From NCBI RefSeq assembly GCF_003143855.1, contig NZ_QFRK01000012.1, positions 90,216-154,215 on the forward strand: 64,000 bases of DNA, written 5' to 3'. The first letter of the stretch is position 1, and each line of letters begins with the position of its first letter. Positions 55,630-64,000 of this stretch are shown one piece after another. The DNA comes from Streptomyces sp. NWU339 (GTDB lineage: Bacteria > Actinomycetota > Actinomycetes > Streptomycetales > Streptomycetaceae). Below the pieces are notes generated by a model that was not told the origin of the DNA, did not search any database, and saw only the letters and a program-made list of their open reading frames with translations. The position numbers and the translations under genes were made by a program.

Positions 55630-58215
55630 TCAGCTTTCGTCGTCCGCCGGTTCTGCCAGTTCCGCGACGCCCGTGATCCGGTGCAGCGGATAGGTACGGA
55701 CCTCGTCGGCGGTGTGGTCGTACGCCGTGACGAAGCCGCCCTCGACGCGGACCGGGGCGATGACCCGCTGGCTGGCCGCGCCCTCGGCGTTGACGTAGCC
55801 GATCCACAGCGTCTCGCCGGTGAGGACGGCGGCCTGCACGGTGGCGAGGGTCTCGGCGGACCCGGTGCGCGGCAGCTCACCGCCCCCGCCCCCCGCTCCG
55901 GCCGCCTCCCCTGCCCCGTCCCGGGGCTTGCGGGGGGCGGTGGAGGCGAGGTCACCCGCCCGTACGGCCCGGATCGCCGCCGTGAGCAGGGTGTCGTCGG
56001 GCACCGGCGGCCCCTCCGGAACCGGCTCGGGCGGGGTGCGCGGCGGGGTGCGGCGGGCATGGGCGCGGGTGATCAGGACGTCGCCCTCGGCGGACTCGGC
56101 GGCCGGCGCGAACCCCATCTGACGCAGCCCCTCCAGCAGGCCGGCCGGATCGGCCCGCGCGGCCAGTACGGTCGGCGCGAGACGGCGCAGCCCCAGCCCC
56201 GCGGCCCGCTTGTCGGCGAGGATCTCGTTCAGTACCGCTTCGTCGTCGCAGCGCACGTACGCGGAGGCCGCGCCCACCCGCAGATGCCCGTGCCTGCGGG
56301 CCACGTCGTCGATCAGATACGCCAGCGGCTGCGGAACCGGTGTGCGGGAGTGCGCCGCGAGGAAGGCGTGCAGGTCCGCGGCGGTCTGCCCGGCGTCCAG
56401 GGCACGGCGTACCGAGCCCGGCGTGAACCGGTAGACGGTCGCCCCGCCCTTCGACTCCACGTCCGCGAGCACGTCCAGCATGTCCGCGAGCGGCCGTTGC
56501 AGCGGGCCCGGCGCGACGGCCGTCAGGTCGGCCTGGAGCAGGACGTGGTCCAGCGGTTCGGGCAGCAGCGGTGCCAGCAGCCGGGCGGCGGCGGCGATGT
56601 TCCTCGGCTCGGCGGGGGAGAGGGGGGCCGGCGGCGGGGCCGGCCGGTGGTGGACCGGCAACCGGGCGCCCGGCCCCCGGGGCTCCGGTTCCGCCGTGGG
56701 AGCCGGTTTCGGCGCGGGCAGGCCGAGCAGCGCCCGCCCGTGGGCCGACAGCGCCCCCCGGCCGGTGATCCCCAGCATCTCCGCCTCGGTGAGCGTCCAC
56801 CGGGCGAGCCGGGAGCGCAGGTCCTCGCCGTCGCCCCCGCCGGCGCGCGGCGGGCGTTCCCACCGCAGCCGCGCCCACACCGACTCGGCCATCGGAGCCG
56901 CTCCCTCCGGCAGCCCCGCCAGCAGCGCCAGCACCCGGTGCCGCACCTCGGGCGCCGCCGACCGGTCGAGCCCCGGGCCGAGCGCCGCCACCGCGTGGTC
57001 CTTCGCGTCCCGCCCGCCGACCAGCCCCGGGGTCCGGGTCGCCGCCAGCCACGCCGTGGCCAGCACCGTCCAGCGCTCGGCGGCGGGCCGCTCCAGCCAG
57101 GTGTCGTACGCCGGGGTCGCCGCGTACCGTTCGTCGGCCTCCCCGTCGGAGGCCAACAAGCCCGCCGCATAGGCCAGTTCGACCCAGAACGCGGCGACCG
57201 GCTCGGGCACGTCCAGGGCGACGGCGGTCCGCTTCAGGTCCCGCACGCTCAGCCCGCCGGACCGCAGCACCGCCGGGCCGCCCTCGTCCCAGTCCTTCAG
57301 CAGCTCCTCGACGGTCGCCAGCGCCGTGTACGCCTGCCCGGCCGCCGCCGCGTCCACAGCCTGTGGACGGTGCGCGGCCGCGGTCGCGGGCACGGGTTCG
57401 ACAGGTGGCGCCACCGGCTCGGTCACCCGGTGCGCCCGCCCGCCCCGCAGATGCAGCGCCACCTCACGCGGCAGGACGACCGTCCCGGGCCCCGTCGGCA
57501 GCAGCAGCCCCCGGTCCAGCAGCAGGCGCAGCCGGGGCGCCGGATCGGCGGTGACCTGGCCGTAGGGCGGTCCCCACACCAGCCGCTCCAGCACCTCCGA
57601 CGACTCGGACGGCACCTCGGTGAGCAACGCCGACATCCGCGTCCGGTCCGTGAACAGCCCGGTCAGGGCGGTCACCGCAGAGACCGAGTCATGGGTGGAC
57701 GGCAGTCCGGCCGCCGTGACGATCTCCTGGATCCGCCCCGGGGACATCCCGGCCGTCGCCTCCCGCACGCTCGGGCCGAGACCGGTCGGCGAGGGGTGCT
57801 GTGCGGAGGGGGAGAGCAGCTCACGGGCCGTACGGACCAGCCGCATCCGGTCGTCGCCGCCCCACACCAGTGCCTGTTCGCGCAGCGTCCGCACGGCGTG
57901 CGGCAGCGCGGCGGACACCGCGGGGTCGCCCTCGTCGCCCGCCAGCAGCCCGAGCAGCTCGTCGTACGACGCCGGATCGGCCGCCACGGCCAGCGCCTGC
58001 GCGGTCTGCAGCGCGAACCGGTCCAGCCGCTCCAGGGCCCGCACGACCGAGGCACGGGTCCCGGCCCGGGTGGCGAGCTGGGTGAGGTCGGTGGGCACGG
58101 GCGTGATGAGGTCCGGCCTGCTGCGCAGGAGCGCGGCAAGCCCGGCGTCGTCCCGTCCCCGGAGCGCCTCCGCGAGGGATCGGGGGGCCGCCGCGGGCTT
58201 CTCCTCGGTGCTCAT
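55630..58215 (-). CDS. Helicase-associated protein with C-terminal WYL domain (XPB partner)
   Basis: 861 residues. N-terminal helical repeat-like region (SLAEALRGRDDAGLAALLRSRPDLI), a long middle part ending in the helicase C-terminal-like domain (PLDHVLLQADLTAVAPGPLQRPLADMLDVLADVESKGGATVYRFTPGSVRRALDAG, the Helicase_C_3 family), and a WYL module (LWIGYVNAEGAASQRVIAPVRVEGGFVTAYDHTADEVRTYPLHRITGVAEL). Homologues lie beside XPB in nearly all actinobacteria, so it probably works with XPB in repair. Pro-rich linkers occur near residues 505 and 775. Start ATG 58215; a GTG three codons earlier is possible. Confidence 0.9.
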   Translation of the reverse strand: MSTEEKPAAAPRSLAEALRGRDDAGLAALLRSRPDLITPVPTDLTQLATRAGTRASVVRALERLDRFALQTAQALAVAADPASYDELLGLLAGDEGDPAVSAALPHAVRTLREQALVWGGDDRMRLVRTARELLSPSAQHPSPTGLGPSVREATAGMSPGRIQEIVTAAGLPSTHDSVSAVTALTGLFTDRTRMSALLTEVPSESSEVLERLVWGPPYGQVTADPAPRLRLLLDRGLLLPTGPGTVVLPREVALHLRGGRAHRVTEPVAPPVEPVPATAAAHRPQAVDAAAAGQAYTALATVEELLKDWDEGGPAVLRSGGLSVRDLKRTAVALDVPEPVAAFWVELAYAAGLLASDGEADERYAATPAYDTWLERPAAERWTVLATAWLAATRTPGLVGGRDAKDHAVAALGPGLDRSAAPEVRHRVLALLAGLPEGAAPMAESVWARLRWERPPRAGGGDGEDLRSRLARWTLTEAEMLGITGRGALSAHGRALLGLPAPKPAPTAEPEPRGPGARLPVHHRPAPPPAPLSPAEPRNIAAAARLLAPLLPEPLDHVLLQADLTAVAPGPLQRPLADMLDVLADVESKGGATVYRFTPGSVRRALDAGQTAADLHAFLAAHSRTPVPQPLAYLIDDVARRHGHLRVGAASAYVRCDDEAVLNEILADKRAAGLGLRRLAPTVLAARADPAGLLEGLRQMGFAPAAESAEGDVLITRAHARRTPPRTPPEPVPEGPPVPDDTLLTAAIRAVRAGDLASTAPRKPRDGAGEAAGAGGGGGELPRTGSAETLATVQAAVLTGETLWIGYVNAEGAASQRVIAPVRVEGGFVTAYDHTADEVRTYPLHRITGVAELAEPADDES

Positions 58216-58334
58216 CCGCCTCACGGTAGCGGGTGGGTACGCCGGTGGGGTGCGCGGAGTTGGGCCGGTCGACCGGACTCGCGGTACCGTCGTCCGACGT
58301 CGTGTACCAACGCATCCGCCCCGGAGGGGACTTC

Positions 58335-59399
58335 GTGGGTATCGAGAGTGACCAGGTCGTCTACGAGTACCTGAGCCGCGTCGGCGACGTGGCGCAGCAG
58401 CGGCAGCTGCCGTCGGCGACCCGGATGGGTCTGGTCGCCCGGCTGCGTGACGAGATCGACCGGCGCCGGGCGAGGTCCGCGGTCGACTCCCCGGCCGCCG
58501 TGCGCCGCATCATCTCCCGCATGGGCACCCCGGACGAGGTCGTGGCGGCGGCCGCGGACCCCTCCGGGACGGCCGGGGCGGCAGGGGCGGCCGGGACCGA
58601 CGGCTCGGATCTCCGACCGGAGGGGCCCACCGCGAACAGACCCGCACCGCCGCCCGCCGCGGTTCCCACCCAGCGGAGCGGGGACCGCGTCGGGCGCGCG
58701 AGGGACGTCCTGCGCCGCGCCGTTCCCCGCCCCCGTCCGGCCGGGAACCCGCACCCCGCGCCTTCCTCCACCGGCGTACCGTCCCCGCCGCACCAGGCCG
58801 GTACGGACGAACTCGGGGACAGCGCCACCCAGCCCGACTGGTGGCGGGTGGACGACAGCCCCTTCGGCGTCGGCGACGAGGTCACCGGTTTCGTCGGCGG
58901 CGTGGAGATCCCCGAACTGCTCAAGCCCCCGCCGTCGAAGGAACCGGACGGGGCGACGGGCCTGGAAGGGAAGACGCCCGCGCCGGCCGTGGTCGAAGCC
59001 GGAACCGAGGCCGAGACCGGCACCGGCTCCGCCGGGCGCCGGTTCCTACGCCTCCCGTCCGGCCGCTGGAGCAACCCCCTGCTCCTGGTCGCCGCGGGCC
59101 TGCTGGTCGTGGGCGCCGTCCTGGGCAACTGGTTCGCCCTGCTCCTCGGCTGGGTCATCGCCTACGCCTCCCGCCGCCTCACCCAGGCCGAGATCAAGTG
59201 GGCGGTCGTCGTCCTGCCGGGCCTCGCGATCGCGGGCGGAATCGTCTGGCTCTGGGGCCGGACCGAGGAACGCTGGGGCACCCCCATCGCCGACGGCACC
59301 ATGAACGACGCCGTCTCCGAAACCTGGCCCTGGGTGGTCCGGGCCGCTGCGGTGACCTCGGCCCTGTTCCTCACCTGGCGCTCCCAACGCCCCCGCTGA
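58335..59399 (+). CDS. Membrane protein with cytosolic N-terminal domain, unknown function
   Basis: 354 residues from a GTG at 58335 with an ideal ggagggg 5 nt upstream. Residues 1-75 are helical (GIESDQVVYEYLSRVGDVAQQRQLPSATRMGLVARLRDEIDRRR ... RIISRMGTPDEVVAAA), resembling the HAAS/DUF1700-like signalling module of membrane proteins. A long disordered Pro/Gly/Thr linker follows, then four hydrophobic segments at the C terminus (NPLLLVAAGLLVVGAVLG, FALLLGWVIAYA, WAVVVLPGLAIAGGIVWLWG, WVVRAAAVTSALFLTW). Function unknown. It starts divergently from the WYL partner gene. Confidence 0.8.
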   Translation: MGIESDQVVYEYLSRVGDVAQQRQLPSATRMGLVARLRDEIDRRRARSAVDSPAAVRRIISRMGTPDEVVAAAADPSGTAGAAGAAGTDGSDLRPEGPTANRPAPPPAAVPTQRSGDRVGRARDVLRRAVPRPRPAGNPHPAPSSTGVPSPPHQAGTDELGDSATQPDWWRVDDSPFGVGDEVTGFVGGVEIPELLKPPPSKEPDGATGLEGKTPAPAVVEAGTEAETGTGSAGRRFLRLPSGRWSNPLLLVAAGLLVVGAVLGNWFALLLGWVIAYASRRLTQAEIKWAVVVLPGLAIAGGIVWLWGRTEERWGTPIADGTMNDAVSETWPWVVRAAAVTSALFLTWRSQRPR

Positions 59400-59430
59400 C
59401 CTCGCACGAGTCGCAGGCACAATGGCGGGT

Positions 59431-60087
59431 ATGGCCTTTATGACCCCGCTCCCGTCCGCCCCGTTTCCGTCCGCGCCGCTCACCGTCGGCTTCGACCTCG
59501 ACATGACGCTCATCGACTCCCGGCCGGGCATCCGCGCCTGCTACCTGGCGCTGGCCGAGCGGACCGGCACCCACGTGGACGCCGATCTCGTCGTCACCCG
59601 GCTGGGGCCGCCCCTGGAGGACGAACTGGTCAACTGGTTCCCGGCCGAGCGGGTCGAGGAGGCGGCGGACCTGTACCGGGCGATGTACCCGACGTACGCC
59701 ATAGCCCCCACGCCGGCGCTGCCCGGCGCCCGCGACGCCATGGCGGCCGTACGGGAGGCGGGCGGACGCGCGATCGTCGTCACCGCGAAGCACGAGCCCA
59801 ACGCCAAGCTGCACCTCGCCCACCTCGGCATCGAACCGGACGCGGTGATCGGCGATCTGTGGGCCGAGCAGAAGGCGCTGGCGCTGCGCGAGCACGACGC
59901 GGGTGTGTACGTCGGCGACCATGTGGGTGATGTGCGCGGCGCGCGGACCGCCGGAGCGCTGGCGGTCGCGGTCGCCACCGGCCCGTGCGACCCGGCGGAA
60001 CTGCGCGCGGCGGGTGCGGACGTCGTCCTCGCCGACCTGACCGAGTTCCCCCGCTGGCTCTCGGACCACTGCTCGGCACGCCCCTGA
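59431..60087 (+). CDS. HAD-superfamily hydrolase (phosphatase, PGP-like)
   Basis: 218 residues from the ATG at 59431 (59422 is also in frame). Motif I VGFDLDMTLIDSRPGI with nucleophile Asp, motif II AIVVTAKHEPNAKL, and motif IV VYVGDHVGDVRGAR; cap domain with THVDADLVVTRLGPPLEDELVNWFP. Matches phosphoglycolate phosphatase-like HAD enzymes. Substrate unknown. The ribosome site is weak. It follows the membrane protein by 31 nt on the same strand and may share its transcript. Confidence 0.85.
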   Translation: MAFMTPLPSAPFPSAPLTVGFDLDMTLIDSRPGIRACYLALAERTGTHVDADLVVTRLGPPLEDELVNWFPAERVEEAADLYRAMYPTYAIAPTPALPGARDAMAAVREAGGRAIVVTAKHEPNAKLHLAHLGIEPDAVIGDLWAEQKALALREHDAGVYVGDHVGDVRGARTAGALAVAVATGPCDPAELRAAGADVVLADLTEFPRWLSDHCSARP

Positions 60088-60115
60088 CGGCTCACCGCCC
60101 GGGGCGCGTGACGGC

Positions 60116-60364
60116 CTACTGCCCGGCGCGTGCCTGACGGCGGCCCGCTGCGGCCGAGCGGAGCACTCCCGCGCCGGCCATCAGGAATCCGACCCCCATG
60201 AGCATGCTCAGTACGAACATGTACGTCGGAAAGGGCTCCCTACCGAAAAACAACGGGGCCACCGTGACCAGAGTGGCCACGGCACCGATGATGAAGACGA
60301 CGCCGCCGGCCCGGACCAGGCCGTCGCCGGGCGCCGTGGAATTCGCTTGGGTTTTGTCAGCCAC
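60116..60364 (-). CDS. Small two-helix membrane protein
   Basis: 82 residues. TQANSTAPGDGLVRAGGVVFIIGAVATLVTVAPLFFGREPFPTYMFVLSMLMGVGFLMAGAGVLRSAAAGRRQ shows two hydrophobic segments with a short loop and a basic C tail. Conserved in Streptomyces between the HAD gene and the cold-shock gene, from memory; unknown function. Convergent with the HAD gene. Confidence 0.82.
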   Translation of the reverse strand: MADKTQANSTAPGDGLVRAGGVVFIIGAVATLVTVAPLFFGREPFPTYMFVLSMLMGVGFLMAGAGVLRSAAAGRRQARAGQ

Positions 60365-60528
60365 CGGACCAGGGTAGTTCCTGGCCGGAGGGAACTACCG
60401 GGCGACGTCTTGTCACCTGCCCGAAGACCATTAGCCTTGGTTGCGGCGGGTCACCAGGACTCGCCCGAGCGTTATCAAGAGCAGTTTTCAGAAGCGGTTT
60501 CCCGACGAGTACGAGGACGAGGACGGAC

Positions 60529-60912
60529 GTGCCCACCGGCAAAGTCAAGTGGTTCAACAGTGAGAAGGGCTTCGGCTTCCTCTCCCGCGACGACGGCGGT
60601 GACGTCTTCGTCCATTCCTCGGTCCTCCCCGCCGGAGTCGAGACACTGAAGCCGGGTCAGCGGGTGGAGTTCGGCGTGGTCGCCGGGCAGCGAGGTGACC
60701 AGGCCCTGTCCCTGACCGTCATCGACCCGGCCCCGTCGGTCGCGGCGGCCCAGCGCAAGAAGCCCGACGAGCTGGCCTCCATCGTCCAGGACCTGACGAC
60801 CCTGCTGGAGAACCTCACGCCGAACCTGGAGAAGGGCCGCTACCCGGACCGCACCTCCGGGAAGCAGATCGCGGGGCTCCTGCGCGCCGTCGCCGACCAG
60901 CTGGACGTCTGA
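60529..60912 (+). CDS. Cold-shock domain protein with C-terminal extension
   Basis: 127 residues from a GTG at 60529. The first 65 residues are a cold-shock OB domain (GKVKWFNSEKGFGFLSRDDGGDVFVHSSVLPAG). The second half is a helical tail (KKPDELASIVQDLTTLLENLTPNLEKGRYPDRTSGKQIAGLLRAVADQLDV) found in a conserved actinobacterial group of long Csp proteins. Probably an RNA-binding protein with a dimerisation tail; the ribosome site is poor. Short ccggtac-type repeats follow the stop. Confidence 0.93.
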   Translation: MPTGKVKWFNSEKGFGFLSRDDGGDVFVHSSVLPAGVETLKPGQRVEFGVVAGQRGDQALSLTVIDPAPSVAAAQRKKPDELASIVQDLTTLLENLTPNLEKGRYPDRTSGKQIAGLLRAVADQLDV

Positions 60913-60965
60913 TCCGGCCGGACGTCCGGCACCGGCACCGGTACCGACACCCGCACCGGTACGGG

Positions 60966-61817
60966 TCAGGGGAACCGCAGTGCGTCCGGGCCGAGGGGCG
61001 GTACCAGTCCCTCGGCCGCCGCACGCGTCAACAGGCCCCGTACGGCCGCGTAGCCGTCCTCGCCGAGGTCGGCGGTGAACTCGTTGACGTACAGCCCGAT
61101 GTGCTGGTCGGCGACGGCCGGGTCCATCTCCTGGGCGTGCGCCATGACGTACGGCCGCGCCGCCTCGGGGTCGTCCCAGGCGGCCCGTACGGAGCCGCGG
61201 ATCGAGTCGGCGAGCAGGGTCAGCGTCCGCGCTCCGAGGGACCGCTTGGCGATGATCGCGCCCAGCGGGATCGGCAGCCCGGTGGTCCGCTCCCAGTGCT
61301 CCCCCATGTCCGCGAGCCGGTGCAGCCCGTAGTCCTGGTACGTGAAGCGCGCCTCGTGGATGACGAGCCCGGCGTCCACCTTTCCGTCCCGTACGGCGGG
61401 CATGATCTCGTGGAACGGCATCACCACGATCTCCCCGACCTCACCGGGCACCACGTCCGCCGCCCACAGCCGGAACAGCAGGTACGCCGTCGACTTCTCG
61501 CTGGGCACGGCGACCGTGCGCCCGGTGAGTTCCCCGGGCTCCCTGGTCAGCACCAGCGGTCCGCAGCCCCGGCCCAGCGCGCCCCCGCAGGGCAGCAGCG
61601 CGTACTCGTCGAGGACGTGGGGGAGGACCGCGTACGACACCTTCAGCACGTCCGACTCGCCGCGCTCGGCCATGCCGTTGGTGATGTCGATGTCGGCGAA
61701 GGTGACGTCGAGGGCCGGCGCGCCGGGGACGCGGCCGTGCGCGAGGGCGTCGAAGACGAAGGTGTCGTTCGGGCAGGGGGAGTACACGATCCCCAGTCGC
61801 TGCTGCTCAACTGTCAT
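60966..61817 (-). CDS. mqnD: 1,4-dihydroxy-6-naphthoate synthase (futalosine menaquinone pathway)
   Basis: 283 residues. LGIVYSPCPNDTFVFDALAHG, SYAVLPHVLDEYALLPCGGALGRGCGPLVL, VAVPSEKSTAYLLFRLW, GKVDAGLVIHEARFTYQDYGL (catalytic/His region) and ERTTGLPIPLGAIIAKRSL match MqnD. Converts cyclic dehypoxanthine futalosine to dihydroxynaphthoate, as characterised in S. coelicolor (SCO4326 from memory). The start ATG at 61817 overlaps the mqnB stop by 11 nt, so the two are coupled. Confidence 0.95.
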   Translation of the reverse strand: MTVEQQRLGIVYSPCPNDTFVFDALAHGRVPGAPALDVTFADIDITNGMAERGESDVLKVSYAVLPHVLDEYALLPCGGALGRGCGPLVLTREPGELTGRTVAVPSEKSTAYLLFRLWAADVVPGEVGEIVVMPFHEIMPAVRDGKVDAGLVIHEARFTYQDYGLHRLADMGEHWERTTGLPIPLGAIIAKRSLGARTLTLLADSIRGSVRAAWDDPEAARPYVMAHAQEMDPAVADQHIGLYVNEFTADLGEDGYAAVRGLLTRAAAEGLVPPLGPDALRFP

Positions 61818-62502
61818 ACCGGTTCCAACTCTCCAGGACGGGCGCGATCTTCCCGAAGCCCTCGGTGAGGGCGTTCAGGGCGTCACCGATGCGCCAGGCG
61901 GCGCGGTCGCGCGGGCCGACGGGATTCGACACCGCCCGTATCTCCAGCACGGGTACGCCGTGCGCGGCGGCGGCCTCGGCGACGCCGAAGCCCTCCATGG
62001 CCTCGGCGAGCGCGCCGGGGTGGCGGTCGCGGAGCAGGGCGGCGCGGGCCGCGGTGCCGGTCACCGTCGACACGGTGAGCACGGCACCGGTGAGCGCGCC
62101 GGACGCGGCGGCCACCTCCCGGACCAGGGCGGCGGGGGGACGGTGGGTGACGGTGCCGAAGCCGAGGTCGGTCACCGGCAGGAAGCCGTCGGCCGTCTCG
62201 GCGCCCAGGTCGGCGGCGGTGATCTCGTCGGCGACGACGAGCGAGGCGAGGGGCGCGTGCGGCGGGAAACCGCCGGCGATCCCGGCCGAGACGACCAGGC
62301 CGTAGGGGCGGCCGTCCAGAGCGGCGGCGGTGAGCGCGGTGGCCGTGGAGGCGGCGGCGAGGGCCGGGCCGACACCGGCGGCGATCAGATCGGGGCCGTC
62401 GGCGATCTCGACGACATTCGCCCCGGGCAGGGCCCTCTCGTGCGCGGCACCCGGGAAGGCCCGAGCCACCGCGTCCCGTTCGGCGGGGACGGCGGTGGCC
62501 AC
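61807..62502 (-). CDS. mqnB: Futalosine hydrolase
   Basis: 231 residues from a GTG at 62502 with ggggagg seven nt upstream. Nucleoside phosphorylase-like fold: GLVVSAGIAGGFPPHAPLASLVVADEITAADLG, AEAMEGFGVAEAAAAHGVPVLEIRAVSNPVGPRDR with the catalytic Glu, then WRIGDALNAL. Removes hypoxanthine from futalosine in menaquinone synthesis. An in-frame extension upstream to 62841 belongs to another gene's shadow and is rejected. Followed by mqnD with an 11-nt overlap. Confidence 0.94.
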   Translation of the reverse strand: MATAVPAERDAVARAFPGAAHERALPGANVVEIADGPDLIAAGVGPALAAASTATALTAAALDGRPYGLVVSAGIAGGFPPHAPLASLVVADEITAADLGAETADGFLPVTDLGFGTVTHRPPAALVREVAAASGALTGAVLTVSTVTGTAARAALLRDRHPGALAEAMEGFGVAEAAAAHGVPVLEIRAVSNPVGPRDRAAWRIGDALNALTEGFGKIAPVLESWNRYDS

Positions 62503-62564
62503 GAGGACGCCTCCCCGCGCTCCAGGGCTCCTGGGAGCGGGGGGCGTCCCGGCGGACGACGCGA

Positions 62565-63062
62565 TCAGGCTTCCTTCTTCAGCCGGAAGGACCACAGGCC
62601 CGTGGCCTCGTTCTCGCCCTGCTTGATCGACACCAGGGTCGAGTTGCCCTGCGCGCCGTACTGGGCGTTGAAGAACACGCTGCCGGGGATGGTGCGGTAG
62701 GTCTTGGTGCTGGAGTCGGTCAGCGGCTGACCGTTCATCAGGATCGTCCAGCCCTTGTCGGCGAGGTCCGGGTCGACACCGAAGCGCACGGTCTCGTCCG
62801 GGTCGACCGAGATCTCCTTGATGTCCTTGTCCTTCAGGCACGACGTCAGGTCGGCGGCCTTCAGGGCCTGACCCTTACCGCCGCAGGTGGCCTCGGAGGA
62901 CACCGAGTCACTGCCCACGGTGATCGTGGACATCGCCGTCGGCTTCTCACAGGCCGACAGGACGAGCAGTCCGGCGGATACGGCACCGGCGGCGACGACG
63001 GCACGGCGCCGTCGCACAGCGCGGTCACTTCGAGCGGCTGTGCCGCGGGGCAACGTGGTCAT
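62565..63062 (-). CDS. DUF2771 family lipoprotein
   Basis: 165 residues. A basic N terminus (RSDRAVRRRRAVV), hydrophobic core AAGAVSAGLLVL and lipobox LSAC (C38) make a lipoprotein signal; the mature part (about 125 residues) has conserved segments DPDETVRFGVDPDLADKGWTILMNGQPLTDSS and TYRTIPGSVFF. Actinobacterial DUF2771, unknown function. Between the MFS gene and mqnB on the same strand; the stop lies 62 nt before the mqnB start. Confidence 0.9.
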   Translation of the reverse strand: MTTLPRGTAARSDRAVRRRRAVVAAGAVSAGLLVLSACEKPTAMSTITVGSDSVSSEATCGGKGQALKAADLTSCLKDKDIKEISVDPDETVRFGVDPDLADKGWTILMNGQPLTDSSTKTYRTIPGSVFFNAQYGAQGNSTLVSIKQGENEATGLWSFRLKKEA

Positions 63063-63125
63063 GGGCGAAGGTTATCGGGCACGTCCGGTCAACCTCCCAC
63101 GTGGGGGTACGGCGTGGCCGGAGCG

Positions 63126-64000
63126 TTACGCCACTCGCGCGCGTCCGTGGCCCCCGTGCCGGGCGGAGCCGATCAGCGCGCGGACGGTGGTCAGCCAGCC
63201 CGTGGCGACGATCGCGGCGCCCACCGCGAGTCCCAGCGACCCGATCAGCGGCATCGCGATACCGATCGCCCCGCCCAGCACCCACGACATCTGCAGCAGC
63301 GTCTCGGAGCGTGCGAACGCCGACGCGCGGACCGTCTCGGGCACGTCCCGCTGGATCAGCGCGTCCAGGGACAGCTTGGCCAGCGCCTGCGCGAAGCCGG
63401 CGACCCCGGCGAGGCAGGCCACCACGACCGCGCCGAACAGCGCCGCCGCCGCGATCGCCGCGGTCACCACGCAGGCCACCACCGTCACGATGATGATCTC
63501 CGGCGCGCGGGACCTGAGCGACGCGCCGACGGCCGTACCGAGCGCGTTGCCCGTGCCCGCCGCCACCCCCACGATGCCCAGGGACACGGCGGCACTCTGG
63601 CCGGTCATCGGATGCTCGCGCAGCAGGAACGCGAGGAAGAAGATCAGGAAGCCGGTCAGGCAGCGGATGGAGGCGTTGGCGGCCAGCGCGTGGGTGACGG
63701 CCGGGCCGACCGTGCGCAGGCCGGGCCGCTTGACGGGCTTGCGGTGCGGGCCGTGCAGATGGGTCTCGTCCGCCGCGAGCAGCGCCGTGTGCTCGCCCTT
63801 GGCGGAGTCCACCTTCGCCGGCAGCCGGAAGGACAGGAACATGCCCGTGACGAAGAGCACGAACGCGCCGTACAGCGGCCAGCGCGGTCCGATCTGGTGG
63901 AGCCCCGCGCCGATCGGTGCCGCGATGCCGGTGGCCAGCAGCCCGCCGAGGGTGACCCGCGAGTTGGCTTTCACCAGGGAGAACGCGGGCGGCAGCAGCC
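63126..64000 (-). CDS. MFS transporter, 5' part outside the window
   Basis: At least 291 codons of a major-facilitator protein; the start and the N-terminal half lie beyond the right edge. The frame is open to 64000 and reads LPPAFSLVKANSRVTLGGLLATGIAAPIGAGLHQIG into a series of about eight hydrophobic segments (RWPLYGAFVLFVTGMFLSF, FLIFFLAFLLRE, IIVTVVACVVTAAIAAAALFGAVVVACLAGVAGFA). Substrate unknown; MFS_1-like drug or metabolite exporter. Ends 63 nt before the DUF2771 gene. Confidence 0.9.
   Translation of the reverse strand, partial: LLPPAFSLVKANSRVTLGGLLATGIAAPIGAGLHQIGPRWPLYGAFVLFVTGMFLSFRLPAKVDSAKGEHTALLAADETHLHGPHRKPVKRPGLRTVGPAVTHALAANASIRCLTGFLIFFLAFLLREHPMTGQSAAVSLGIVGVAAGTGNALGTAVGASLRSRAPEIIIVTVVACVVTAAIAAAALFGAVVVACLAGVAGFAQALAKLSLDALIQRDVPETVRASAFARSETLLQMSWVLGGAIGIAMPLIGSLGLAVGAAIVATGWLTTVRALIGSARHGGHGRARVA

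Noticed and set aside
62503..62841. Extended N terminus of MqnB
   Set aside because: It overlaps the DUF2771 gene in another frame and the GTG at 62502 has an ideal ribosome site.

Overview
The window is a stretch of actinobacterial, almost certainly Streptomyces, chromosome. Coding GC is very high with nearly all third positions G or C, GTG starts are common, and the gene set and order follow the S. coelicolor core chromosome: CarD, ispDF, cysS, rlmB, msiK, terD, cdgB, nagKA, otsAB, thrC with a SAM riboswitch, groEL2, murQ, mqnBD. This comparison is from memory, not from a search. Both ends cut a gene: CarD at the left and an MFS transporter at the right.

Layout. 1-6.6 kb holds the partial carD, isoprenoid genes ispD and ispF (11-nt overlap), cysS, rlmB and a DoxX-type membrane protein. 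6.7-11.1 kb holds a sugar nucleotidyltransferase, a small membrane protein, the shared sugar-ABC ATPase msiK, and a WYL regulator divergent from a DUF3224 gene across a perfect palindrome. 11.2-13.2 kb is a variable island: tRNA-Thr(UGU), a decayed primase-polymerase fragment of an integrative element, two membrane-protein genes and a truncated coding-like stretch. 13.2-20.3 kb holds an APH(6)/hydroxyurea-type kinase, a quinone oxidoreductase behind a textbook SoxR-type promoter, an FAD oxidoreductase, a pentapeptide-repeat protein, terD, an ArfB-like release factor, a GNAT and a flavin reductase.

20.5-30.9 kb is signalling and sugar metabolism. The diguanylate cyclase gene cdgB lies behind a perfect CRP-type site and a BldD-like box. 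The amino-sugar genes (PfkB kinase, nagA, nagK and a divergent sugar-binding lipoprotein) share two DasR-type dre boxes, and the trehalose genes otsA and otsB follow. 31-38.3 kb holds gpgS, the SAM-I riboswitch with thrC, a CysO-like sulfur carrier, a cold-shock gene, groEL2 behind two CIRCE elements and an old-yellow-enzyme-like reductase. 38.3-44.7 kb holds murQ and its RpiR regulator, several small conserved genes and a DinB-GNAT fusion.

43.5-45.9 kb is a WhiJ/Scr1-type cluster (XRE-DUF5753 regulator, DUF397 protein, divergent SpoIIAB-like ATPase) in which the ATPase is fused in frame to an HD-domain phosphohydrolase. A hydrolase broken by one amber codon follows, then cutC, a HelD/HelR-like RNA-polymerase ATPase, a secreted tripeptidyl-peptidase-type hydrolase and a frameshifted small membrane gene. 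53.4-64 kb holds XPB helicase and its helicase-associated WYL partner, a HAD hydrolase, a second cold-shock protein, the futalosine menaquinone genes mqnB and mqnD, a DUF2771 lipoprotein and the MFS transporter.

The most interesting items are the ATPase-HD fusion in the WhiJ-type cluster, the CRP site at cdgB, the SoxR promoter, the dre-like box at cutC, the WYL/DUF3224 operator and the primase-polymerase relic beside tRNA-Thr. No CRISPR array, rRNA operon or intact phage or IS element was seen.
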